In this document: positions 35,793 through 43,600 of the stretch, one piece after another
Layout: each line of letters starts with the position of its first letter
Numbering within the stretch: the first letter of the stretch is position 1
Assembly: GCF_001421885.1 (NCBI RefSeq)
Contig: NZ_LMLH01000028.1
Span: 682,056 to 746,055 of the forward strand
Source of the DNA: Pseudomonas sp. Leaf48
GTDB lineage: Bacteria; Pseudomonadota; Gammaproteobacteria; Pseudomonadales; Pseudomonadaceae
Length of the DNA: 64,000 nt
Direction of reading: 5' to 3'
Position numbers and translations under genes: made by a program
The notes under the pieces: model-generated
Seen by the model: the letters and a program-made list of their open reading frames with translations, nothing else
The model's database searches: none
What the model was told of the DNA's origin: nothing

Positions 35793-37855
35793 AAATATTG
35801 CTGATTGATAACTTCGATTCCTTCACACATAACATCGCTCAGTATCTGTATGAAGTGACAGGCATTTGCGCAGATGTAGTTAAAAATACCGCCCGGTACG
35901 ATGAATTGGGCATCGGAAAATATGATGCTGTTGTCCTGTCACCCGGTCCAGGGCACCCCGGAGATGAGGGGGATTTTGGTGTTTGCGGTGACGTCATTCT
36001 CCATTCACCTGTCCCGTTACTCGGTATTTGTTTGGGTCACCAAGGCATCGCTCAATTTCTCGGGGGAACCGTGGGGCACGCTCCCAATCCTGTTCATGGC
36101 TACCGCAGTCGCATTACTCATTCAGGTAAAGGGCTCTTTCGAGATTTACCGGATCAGTTCGAAGTGGTCAGATACCATTCGTTGATGTGTACAAGCCTGC
36201 CAGCAGATCTCAAATGTACGGCCTGGACGTCTGAAGGTGTGATCATGGCAATTGAACACGTGACGAGGCCGGTTTGGGGTGTTCAGTTCCACCCTGAATC
36301 TATCGATTCAGAATATGGCCATGCGCTTTTGAGCAACTTCATACGAATGGCACTAGAGCATAACGACACCAATAGGACTCGCTTAGAGTCCGGCACGGAA
36401 AGCACGTCGTCAAAAAATGCATACGTCGCAGTAGGGGGGATGCTGAATATGCAGCTTGCTTATCGTGAATTCTCCGAATACACGGATCCACAATCAGTAT
36501 TTTTAACGCTTTATGCTGATGATCGTCATGCTTTTTGGCTAGACAGCGAGAAGTCGGAAAGACCTAATGCCCGCTACTCGATCATGGGAAGCGGGGAGAC
36601 TCAAGGGGCGATAAGGCTTGAATACGATGTCAACGATGAGTGCCTTAAACTTGTGGGGCCCAAGGGTAAAAAAAGCATCAAAGGCGACTTTTTTACACTG
36701 ACTGCGCAGATCTTCGAATCTGTGCAAGTGGCAACCCCTCAGTACTTGCCGTTTGTTTTCAAGGGAGGTTTTGTTGGCTACCTCGGTTACGAGTTGAAGG
36801 CACTAGCGGGTGGGCGCAAAGCGTATCGTTCGGTTCATCCGGACGCTTCATTTATGTTTGCACCACATTTCTTTGTCTTTGATCATCATGAAGACAAGGC
36901 CTATGAATGCATGATGATTGCGACTGGCGAAGCTGTTGTTTGGCCGTCCTTACCTGATTTTCTCAATCGTTATGATGAGTCAGATCATTGCAGTACGTTT
37001 ATTCCAGGTGCGGTAGATGAGCTGAAGCTTTCGCTTGAGGACGGACCACGTGATTACATCAGTAAGATCAATCAATCTCTCAAGTACATCACTGATGGAG
37101 AGTCGTATGAGATCTGCTTGACCAACAGGGCAAAAATGGCGTACGACGGCGCGCCTTTGAGCGCTTATCGGCGAATGCGTCAAGCCAGCCCAGTCCCCTA
37201 CGGCGCCTATCTATCGTTTGCAGGATTTTCAGTATTGAGCGCTTCGCCCGAAACCTTTCTCAGAGTCGACGATAGCGGATTGATAGAGTCCAGACCGATC
37301 AAGGGGACCAGGCCGCGTAGCAACCAATTCGCAGAGGATCAACTATTGCGCGATGAGCTATGCAACTCGCCCAAGGACAGGGCCGAAAATTTAATGATTG
37401 TCGATTTGGTGCGCCATGATCTGAATCAAGTGTGCCGTCCAGGGAGCGTTCATGTTCCTGAGATTTTCTCAGTGGAAAGTTTTTCATCGGTTCACCAGCT
37501 GGTCTCAACGGTTCGTGGGCACCTTCGCTCGGATGTTACTGCGATCGAAGCTATTCGAGCCTGTTTCCCGGGTGGCTCAATGACGGGAGCTCCGAAGAAA
37601 CGCACGATGGAAATTATTGACGTATTGGAGTCTTCTGCCCGTGGTGTGTACTCAGGCGCATTAGGCTGGTTATCTTTCAGTGGTGGAGCAGAACTGAGTA
37701 TTGTTATCCGGACAGCAGTGCTTCAGGGTAACGAGGTCGAATTTGGAATTGGTGGTGCAATTGTTGCGCACTCCGATCCACAGCAAGAGCTCGAAGAAAC
37801 TTTGGTCAAAGCGAGCGTGCCTTATTACAGTTTTGTCGCAGGGAGCGAATCATGA
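35789..37855 (+). CDS. papA: PapA, fused 4-amino-4-deoxychorismate synthase
   Basis: A 688-residue fusion. N-terminal class I glutamine amidotransferase (about 1-200): Cys81 in GICLGHQ, His168 and Glu170 in FHPES. C-terminal chorismate-binding synthase (about 215-685) with PIKGTRPR, SPKDRAENLMIVDLVRHDL and GSMTGAPK. The Lys in PIKGT is the residue that marks aminodeoxychorismate synthases; anthranilate synthases have Ala there. Product is 4-amino-4-deoxychorismate, passed to PapB. Start ATG 35789 (MKILLIDNFDSF) overlaps papB stop; earlier in-frame codons lie inside papB and are rejected. AT-rich compared with flanking core genes. Confidence 0.92.
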   Translation: MKILLIDNFDSFTHNIAQYLYEVTGICADVVKNTARYDELGIGKYDAVVLSPGPGHPGDEGDFGVCGDVILHSPVPLLGICLGHQGIAQFLGGTVGHAPNPVHGYRSRITHSGKGLFRDLPDQFEVVRYHSLMCTSLPADLKCTAWTSEGVIMAIEHVTRPVWGVQFHPESIDSEYGHALLSNFIRMALEHNDTNRTRLESGTESTSSKNAYVAVGGMLNMQLAYREFSEYTDPQSVFLTLYADDRHAFWLDSEKSERPNARYSIMGSGETQGAIRLEYDVNDECLKLVGPKGKKSIKGDFFTLTAQIFESVQVATPQYLPFVFKGGFVGYLGYELKALAGGRKAYRSVHPDASFMFAPHFFVFDHHEDKAYECMMIATGEAVVWPSLPDFLNRYDESDHCSTFIPGAVDELKLSLEDGPRDYISKINQSLKYITDGESYEICLTNRAKMAYDGAPLSAYRRMRQASPVPYGAYLSFAGFSVLSASPETFLRVDDSGLIESRPIKGTRPRSNQFAEDQLLRDELCNSPKDRAENLMIVDLVRHDLNQVCRPGSVHVPEIFSVESFSSVHQLVSTVRGHLRSDVTAIEAIRACFPGGSMTGAPKKRTMEIIDVLESSARGVYSGALGWLSFSGGAELSIVIRTAVLQGNEVEFGIGGAIVAHSDPQQELEETLVKASVPYYSFVAGSES

Positions 37856-38724
37856 TGAGCGACACGGTAGTTGTCTTGGGTGGGGCTGGTTTGGTTGGTT
37901 CATTGATCAGCCGCATTTTTGTGCAATATGGATACGATGTCCGGTTGGTGGATCGCAAGCCTTCGGAGCAGAAAAGTGGCTTCTATGAAGTTGATGTCAC
38001 AAGCCCATTCAGTAACACCGAGTACATCTTCCAAGGGGCAGTTGCAGTTGTCTTTGCGCTGCCTGAAAGCGTGGCCATCCAGGCAATACCTTGGGTCGTT
38101 GGTTCCGTTTCGAGCGATGTTGTGTTTATACCGACTTGCTCTGTTCAGGAGCCATTTTACAGAGCATTGAAAGATTCCTCGCCCCAGCAGCCTTTCGTGG
38201 GTGTCAATCCGATGTTTTCACCCAAGCTCTCAGTTCAGGGGCGTACCGTCGCAATTTGTCTAGAAGCCAGCGACACGCCTACGACCTTCATTGAGCACCA
38301 CCTGATGGGGGCTGGGATGAAGATAAAGCGAATGACGCCAGTGGCCCATGATGAGCTCATGGCGCTCTGTCAGGCGCTGCCCCATGCCGCAATTCTCGGG
38401 TTCGGTTTAGCGTTGGCAAGGTCTTCGCTAGATATGGAAAGTGCTCTTGAGGTGATGCCGCCTCCGATGCGCACAATGATGGCGTTATTGTCACGGGTTC
38501 TCGTGAATCCGCCTGAAGTCTACTGGGACATACAGCTAGAAAATGACCAGGCAAGCCATCAGCGCGCTGCGCTGGCGGAAGGGATGGAGCACTTGATTAA
38601 AAATGTCCGTAATCAGGATTACGACGAGTTCAGACGTGACCTGCAGGGCGTTTCAAATAAATTAGGCAGCCGCTTGAGTTCTGGTGCCGTCGATTGTCAG
38701 CACGTTTTTTCATTGCTGAACTGA
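37852..38724 (+). CDS. papC: PapC, 4-amino-4-deoxyprephenate dehydrogenase
   Basis: A 290-residue protein of the prephenate dehydrogenase (TyrA) family: NAD-binding VVVLGGAGLVGSLISRIF at the N-terminus, acidic VDRKP end of strand 2, then the helical dimerisation half with HDELMALCQALPHA. In this operon the substrate is expected to be 4-amino-4-deoxyprephenate, giving 4-aminophenylpyruvate, which a host aromatic aminotransferase can turn into p-aminophenylalanine. ATG 37852 overlaps the papA stop; ATG 37855 is an equally possible start (GGGAG at 37841). Confidence 0.87.
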   Translation: MMSDTVVVLGGAGLVGSLISRIFVQYGYDVRLVDRKPSEQKSGFYEVDVTSPFSNTEYIFQGAVAVVFALPESVAIQAIPWVVGSVSSDVVFIPTCSVQEPFYRALKDSSPQQPFVGVNPMFSPKLSVQGRTVAICLEASDTPTTFIEHHLMGAGMKIKRMTPVAHDELMALCQALPHAAILGFGLALARSSLDMESALEVMPPPMRTMMALLSRVLVNPPEVYWDIQLENDQASHQRAALAEGMEHLIKNVRNQDYDEFRRDLQGVSNKLGSRLSSGAVDCQHVFSLLN

Positions 38725-38817
38725 GTAAATCCTCGCTAAGGAAGCGCGTAGGAAACGTTTCTCGGGTGCAATGAAAAATGCCTCGTGAATTTTTGTAGGC
38801 ATTAAGGAGTTTTACTG

Positions 38818-40347
38818 ATGGCATTAATAAGTGAGGCGAGATGCCTCGGGGCGAGATCAAAGCGTTGGTTGGGTCTAAGCGTCCTGATGCTACCCGTATT
38901 GCTGGTGACAGTTGACAACACGGTGCTCGGATTCGCGTTACCCAAGATTGCCGAGGCCCTGCGTCCCACTGCCAGCCAGCAGCTGTGGATGATCGATGCT
39001 TATTCGCTGGTATTGGCAGGGCTGCTGGTGTCGATGGGTGGTCTGGGAGATCGGGTTGGTCATCGTAAGTTGTTGTTGGTCGGGTCCTTGGGCTTTGCGA
39101 TTGTGTCGGTGCTGACCGCGTATTCGGGTACCGCCGCACAACTGATTGCCGGACGAGCTTGTATGGGCATTTTCGGTGCAATGCTGATGCCGTCAACGTT
39201 GGCGTTGATACGTTCGGTGTTCGAGGATCGAGAAGAACGCAGGCTGGCAGTCGCGATCTGGGCGACGACATTGACGGTAGGTTCGGCACTTGGTCCCTTG
39301 GTGGGTGGGGTTTTGCTGGAATTCTTCAGTTGGGGCTCGATTTTCCTGCTGGCGGTGCCTGTGTTGGTGCCGTTGCTGGTGTTGGGACCACTGTTGCTGC
39401 CCGAGTCCGAGCGGGATGCTTCAGGACCGTTGGATCCGATAAGCATTCTGCAATCGATGGTAGCGCTTGGTGCCATTGTCTATGGCATTAAACACATTGC
39501 CAGCAGTGGTATCGACTGGATGGCGCTGACAGCATTTGCAACAGGCACAGTAGCGGGCTGGATGTTTGTGCGTCGACAATTACGTCTGCCAGTGCCGTTG
39601 ATGGACCTTAGTCTGTTGCGCAATGGTGCATTCAGCGGCTCTGTAGCGATCAACCTGATGAGTCTCGCGTTTCTCGTCGGCTTCGTGTTCTTTACCACTC
39701 AGTTCCTGCAGATCGTTCTTCAGATGTCGCCCTTGAGCGCCAGCCTCGCGCTGGTTCCAGGGCAAGTCGTGGCAATTGCAGTGGGGATGGCGGTTGTGCC
39801 GGTTGCGCGGCGAGTACAGGTGCATGTGCTGATACCCATCTTGATGGCGTTTGCTGGATCGGCGTTTCTGCTGGTCGCCAGCATGGGCAGTAGCCTGACC
39901 ATTCTGGTGGTGGCTTTTGCCTTGCTCAACATTGGTGTGGGTGCGATTGCGACGGTGTCCAACGATGTGATTTTGTCTGCTGCGCCACTGGCTAAAGCGG
40001 GCGCTGCGTCGGCCATCAGCGAAACGGCCTATGAAGTGGGCGTGGTGTTGGGGACGACAGTGCTCGGCGGTGTCGTCACGGCCTACTATCGCGGTGCGTT
40101 GCAGCTTCCGGGGTTTCTGAGCGACGTGCAGATGATGCTGGCGAGTGAAACGCTGTCTGGCGCTTATCATGTGGCGGGAGGCTTGTCGGGTGATCAGGCA
40201 AGGGCGTTGATGGTGCAGGCGGGGGCGGCGTTCGAAGGTGGAATCGGTTTGGTTTCGTGGGTAACGTTCGGCTTGGCACTCATGGCGATTTTGATTGCAT
40301 GGCGCACTCTGCGCATACCGCAAATGCAATCTGCATTGGAGCATTGA
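38818..40347 (+). CDS. DHA2-family MFS efflux transporter (EmrB/SmvA-like)
   Basis: A 509-residue, about 14-helix MFS protein. TM1 motif VTVDNTVLGFALPKIAEAL (motif D1-like) and loop 2-3 motif GGLGDRVGHRKLLLVG, then the motif C region VGSALGPLVGGVL in TM5, all typical of drug:proton antiporters. AAGGAG lies before the start. It follows papC by 93 bp in the same direction. Likely exports the cluster product or gives self-resistance; composition is closer to core genes than to the pap genes, so it may have joined separately. Confidence 0.88.
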   Translation: MALISEARCLGARSKRWLGLSVLMLPVLLVTVDNTVLGFALPKIAEALRPTASQQLWMIDAYSLVLAGLLVSMGGLGDRVGHRKLLLVGSLGFAIVSVLTAYSGTAAQLIAGRACMGIFGAMLMPSTLALIRSVFEDREERRLAVAIWATTLTVGSALGPLVGGVLLEFFSWGSIFLLAVPVLVPLLVLGPLLLPESERDASGPLDPISILQSMVALGAIVYGIKHIASSGIDWMALTAFATGTVAGWMFVRRQLRLPVPLMDLSLLRNGAFSGSVAINLMSLAFLVGFVFFTTQFLQIVLQMSPLSASLALVPGQVVAIAVGMAVVPVARRVQVHVLIPILMAFAGSAFLLVASMGSSLTILVVAFALLNIGVGAIATVSNDVILSAAPLAKAGAASAISETAYEVGVVLGTTVLGGVVTAYYRGALQLPGFLSDVQMMLASETLSGAYHVAGGLSGDQARALMVQAGAAFEGGIGLVSWVTFGLALMAILIAWRTLRIPQMQSALEH

Positions 40348-40443
40348 TCAAAAGTCGCGAATCCCACGCCCCGCGCATTTGAGCACAACGCTTGCTCAGC
40401 GGCCGTGCGCAGGTATGCTGTTGGCCTGCCGAGGAGATTGAAA

Positions 40444-41802
40444 ATGGCCTACGATTTTGACCTTTATGTGATTGGTGCTGGTTCCGGCGGGGTGCGGGCT
40501 GCGCGGTTTGCTGCCGGGTTTGGTGCGAAAGTGGCGGTGGCCGAGAGCCGTTACCTGGGCGGGACCTGTGTGAACGTCGGTTGCGTGCCGAAGAAACTGC
40601 TGGTGTACGGTGCGCACTTTGCCGACGACTTCGAGCAGGCCTCGGGTTTTGGCTGGAGCCTGGACGAGGCGCAGTTCGACTGGGCGACGCTGATCGCCAA
40701 CAAGGATCGCGAGATCAATCGCCTCAATGGCATTTATCGCAACCTGCTGGTCAACAGTGGCGTCACGCTGCATGAAGGCCACGCCAAAATCGTCGATCCG
40801 AATACCGTCGAGATCAATGGCGAGCGCCACAGCGCCAAGCACATTCTGATCGCCACCGGTGGCTGGCCGCAGATTCCCGATATTGCGGGGCACGAGCACG
40901 CGATCAGTTCCAATCAGGCGTTCTTCCTCAAAGAGCTGCCCAAGCGAGTGTTGGTGGTGGGCGGTGGCTACATCGCCGTCGAGTTCGCCGGCATCTTCCA
41001 CGGTTTGGGCGCCGAGACCACATTGCTCTATCGCGGTGAGTTGTTCCTGCGCGGCTTCGACGGCTCGGTGCGCAAGCATTTGCAGCAAGAGCTGACCCGG
41101 CGTGGCATGGACTTGCAATTCAATGCCGATATCGCGCGCATCGACAAGCAGGCTGACGGCAGCTTGAAAGCTACCCTCAAGGACGGACGCGCGCTGGAAG
41201 TGGATTGTATTTTCTACGCCACTGGCCGGCGTCCGATGCTGGACAACCTCGGGCTGGAAAACACCGGTGTGAAGCTCGACAAGAAGGGCTTTGTCGAAGT
41301 CGATGAGCTGTATCAGACCGCTGAACCATCGATCCTCGCCCTGGGTGATGTGATCGGGCGCGTGCAATTGACGCCGGTGGCGCTGGCCGAAGGCATGGCG
41401 GTGGCACGGCGTCTGTTCAAGCCGGAGCAGTATCGTCCGGTGGATTACAAAATGATCCCGACGGCCGTGTTCAGTCTGCCGAACATCGGCACCGTTGGCT
41501 TGACCGAGGAGGAGGCTCGGGAAGCTGGCCACGAAGTGCAGCTTTTCGAAAGCAGCTTCCGGCCGATGAAGCTGACCCTGACCGAGTGCCAGGAGCGCAC
41601 GTTGATGAAACTGGTGGTGGATGCCAAGACCGACAAGGTCCTGGGTTGCCACATGGTTGGCCCGGAGGCCGGTGAGATCGTTCAGGGTCTGGCAATTGCC
41701 TTGAAGGCCGGCGCGACCAAGCGCCACTTCGACGAAACCATCGGCGTACACCCGACGGCCGCCGAAGAGTTCGTCACCATGCGCACGCCGGTCGCCGGTT
41801 AA
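40444..41802 (+). CDS. gorA: Glutathione-disulfide reductase Gor
   Basis: A 452-residue flavoprotein. FAD-binding GAGSGGVRAARFA, redox-active Cys42-Cys47 in GGTCVNVGCVPKK, NADPH-binding GGGYIAVEFAGIF, and C-terminal HPTAAEEFVT with the catalytic His. ATG 40444 (MAYDFDLYVIG) chosen over an upstream in-frame codon because the family begins here. It reduces GSSG with NADPH. Its stop codon overlaps that of the convergent kfrA-like gene. Confidence 0.95.
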   Translation: MAYDFDLYVIGAGSGGVRAARFAAGFGAKVAVAESRYLGGTCVNVGCVPKKLLVYGAHFADDFEQASGFGWSLDEAQFDWATLIANKDREINRLNGIYRNLLVNSGVTLHEGHAKIVDPNTVEINGERHSAKHILIATGGWPQIPDIAGHEHAISSNQAFFLKELPKRVLVVGGGYIAVEFAGIFHGLGAETTLLYRGELFLRGFDGSVRKHLQQELTRRGMDLQFNADIARIDKQADGSLKATLKDGRALEVDCIFYATGRRPMLDNLGLENTGVKLDKKGFVEVDELYQTAEPSILALGDVIGRVQLTPVALAEGMAVARRLFKPEQYRPVDYKMIPTAVFSLPNIGTVGLTEEEAREAGHEVQLFESSFRPMKLTLTECQERTLMKLVVDAKTDKVLGCHMVGPEAGEIVQGLAIALKAGATKRHFDETIGVHPTAAEEFVTMRTPVAG

Positions 41803-42833
41803 TCGCCTTTGGCTGTGGCTGTGGCTGTGGCTGTGGCTGTGGCTGGCGCTGCCGCAACGGCAGCGGCCAGGCGCACGCTTTCTTCCAGGTCTGCCTGGGC
41901 CTTGGTCAGCTCGGCTTCCAGTGCCTTGTTCAGCTGCGACTGCTCGTCGACATTCTGTTTGAGTGCCTGGCTTTCCAGCAGGGCGACGCGCAAGCGTTCC
42001 TGGAGGAGGGTGCGTTCGCCGTCGACCCGGGTGGTCTGTTCCAGTAGCTGATCCTGGCGGGCGTGGCTTTGCTTGAGCTGTTCGTGCAGTGAGCTCAACT
42101 CGCGCAGGGTGCCGCGGTTTTCCGTCAGCAGGCGCTCGTTGTCGCGATGCAGTTGGGTGATTTCGTCCTGGCGCACCAGGGTGCTCTGCTGTGACTGACG
42201 CAACTCCATCTGCAGCTGCTGAACCTGGCCTTCATGGCGACTGATTTCCTGTTCGCGCTGTTCCTTCACCGCATTGCGATAGTGCTCCAGGGCATCGCGG
42301 GCATGCAGATGCTTTTCCTCAAGGGAGCGGATCTGCTCGTCCTTGTCTTGCAGGCGTAGTTCGAAATCGGCCAGTGCCTGATTCAGCCCGGCGTTGCGGG
42401 TCTGCTCGGTCTGCAGCATCGAGCGGGTGTCCTGCAGTGCGTCGGATTCCTGGGCCAGCGCCAGGCTTTGAAACTCGTACTGCTGCTGCAGCTCAGTGTT
42501 GGCGTCCTGTGCTTCGGTGAGGCTGGTTTCCAGTGCCTTGCGTTGTTGTTCGAACTGCGTGCAGGCCTGGTCGATGGGTTCCTGTGCCTGCTCCTTGAGC
42601 CGTTGGGCGAGCCTTGCGACCAGCGCCAGCAACTCGTCATCAATGGGTTCGGAGGGTGTTTCGGTGCGTTCGATGCTGTCGTCCAGCTCTTTGAGATAGC
42701 GATGGATCGTGGTTTTCGAACCGGTATTGCCCATCTCGATCCGCACGGCGTCGATGCTGGGGTTTTCGCCGCGGGCGAGGATCGCCAACCGGGCCGCTTG
42801 AACTACCGCTTTATTTACACCACCGCGAGCCAT
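41799..42833 (-). CDS. KfrA-like DNA-binding coiled-coil protein
   Basis: A 344-residue protein. N-terminal helix-turn-helix-like domain (about 1-55, GVNKAVVQAARLAILARGEN then STTIHRYL-like SKTTIHRYL) resembles the KfrA_N/plasmid replication-region DNA-binding domain. Residues about 60-315 form a long Gln/Glu-rich coiled coil. The last 25 residues are an Ala-Thr repeat encoded by a hexanucleotide tandem repeat. ATG 42833 has GGAG 9 bp upstream. KfrA proteins on plasmids bind operators in their own promoters and form filaments. Here it is chromosomal and divergent from a tyrosine recombinase, with palindromes and a REPIN array between them. Convergent overlap with gorA (4 bp). Confidence 0.82.
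   Translation of the reverse strand: MARGGVNKAVVQAARLAILARGENPSIDAVRIEMGNTGSKTTIHRYLKELDDSIERTETPSEPIDDELLALVARLAQRLKEQAQEPIDQACTQFEQQRKALETSLTEAQDANTELQQQYEFQSLALAQESDALQDTRSMLQTEQTRNAGLNQALADFELRLQDKDEQIRSLEEKHLHARDALEHYRNAVKEQREQEISRHEGQVQQLQMELRQSQQSTLVRQDEITQLHRDNERLLTENRGTLRELSSLHEQLKQSHARQDQLLEQTTRVDGERTLLQERLRVALLESQALKQNVDEQSQLNKALEAELTKAQADLEESVRLAAAVAAAPATATATATATAKGD
41811..41844. repeat. GGCTGT hexanucleotide tandem repeat in the kfrA-like gene
   Basis: Five perfect GGCTGT copies plus a partial copy. On the minus strand they encode an Ala-Thr run at the protein C-terminus. As a 6-bp unit, copy-number change would not shift the frame. Confidence 0.9.
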
Positions 42834-42856
42834 GGGGTCTCCTACGATTTAATACT

Positions 42857-42870
42857 GTGGTACATACCAC
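42857..42870. promoter_or_regulatory. Palindrome, candidate KfrA operator 1
   Basis: GTGGTACATACCAC is a dyad (TGGTA-2-TACCA) 24 bp upstream of the kfrA-like start codon. A related half-site TGTACCA lies at 42883-42889. Confidence 0.5.
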
Positions 42871-42936
42871 TGACATACACATTGTACCATTGAATTGAAT
42901 AAGTTAAATGCTCGATGATACTGACACGGGATATAC

Positions 42937-42947
42937 TGGTATTACCA
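42937..42947. promoter_or_regulatory. Palindrome, candidate KfrA operator 2
   Basis: TGGTATTACCA repeats the TGGTA/TACCA dyad of 42857 with 1-nt spacing. Two sites in the divergent region are consistent with autoregulation. Confidence 0.45.
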
Positions 42948-42990
42948 CGTGTGAAGGTGGTTTTGATACGTTTTTGGCACAAGTGGTCCC

Positions 42991-43565
42991 CTGTAGGAGC
43001 GAGCATGCTCGCGAAAAACCAGAGAGCCCCGTGGGCATTCAGGAAGCCCGCGTTATCGTTGGCGTCCATCGCGAGCGTGCTCGCTCCTACAATTCAACGC
43101 GGTCCTTGTAGGAGCGAGCATGCTCGCGAAAAACCAGAGAGCACCGCGGGCATTCAGGAAGCCCGCGTTATCGTTGACGTCCATCGCGAGCGTGCTCGCT
43201 CCTACAGTTCAACGCGGTCCTTGTAGGAGCGAGCAGGCTCGCGAAGAACCAGAGAGCACCGTGGGCATTCAGGAGACCCGTGTCATCGTTGACGTCCATC
43301 GCGAGCGTGCTCGCTCCTACAGTTCAACGCGGTCCTTGTAGGAGCGAGCATGCTCGCGAAAAACCAGAGAGCACCGCGGGCATTCAGAACGCCCGTGTCA
43401 TCGTTGACGTCCATCGCGAGCGTGCTCGCTCCTCCAGTTCAACGCGGTCCTTGTAGGAGCGAGCATGCTCGCGAAAAACCAGAGAGTACCGTGGGCATTC
43501 AGGAGGCCCGCGTCATCGTTAATGTCCATCGTCGGAACGCCGCCCGGAGCCTGCTCGCTCCTACA
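42991..43565. repeat. Five-unit tandem REPIN array, about 115-bp period
   Basis: TGTAGGAGCGAGC(A)TGCTCGCG starts at 42992, 43108, 43222, 43337 and 43452. Each unit ends in the inverted TCGCGAGCGTGCTCGCTCCTACA about 80 bp later and holds an inner dyad GCGGGCATTCAGGAAGCCCGC. The fifth unit has a degenerate right arm with extra bases (near 43531-43552). The REP type differs from the GTGGGAGCGGGC type used elsewhere in the window. The array fills the space between the kfrA-like gene and the recombinase gene. Open frames across it are period artefacts. Confidence 0.9.
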
Positions 43566-43600
43566 GTTCGCCAATTTGTAACTAGTCAGAAGGTATTTCC

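Larger units (their letters stand above)
31838..40347 (+). other. Putative aminophenylalanine-derived biosynthetic gene cluster
   Basis: Seven co-directional genes between galU and gorA: FAD oxidase, PrmC-fold methyltransferase, alpha-oxoamine synthase, papB, papA, papC, DHA2 exporter. Start and stop codons overlap as ATGA at three junctions (33268, 35789, 37852) and other gaps are 22, 43 and 93 bp, so it is one operon. The first six genes are clearly AT-richer than flanking DNA, which indicates transfer; the exporter is closer to core composition. No regulator, acyl carrier protein, ligase or dedicated aminotransferase is present. The PapABC pathway is established; the end product is inference. 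Confidence 0.75.

Noticed and set aside
35457..38724. papB-papA-papC as ordinary anthranilate/tyrosine or folate genes
   Set aside because: The synthase has PIKGT rather than the anthranilate-type Ala, and a mutase plus TyrA-like dehydrogenase in the same operon is not a folate arrangement.
42991..43565. Possible CRISPR array
   Set aside because: Whole 115-bp units are near-identical including the parts that would be spacers, each unit is an inverted REP pair, and no cas gene is near.
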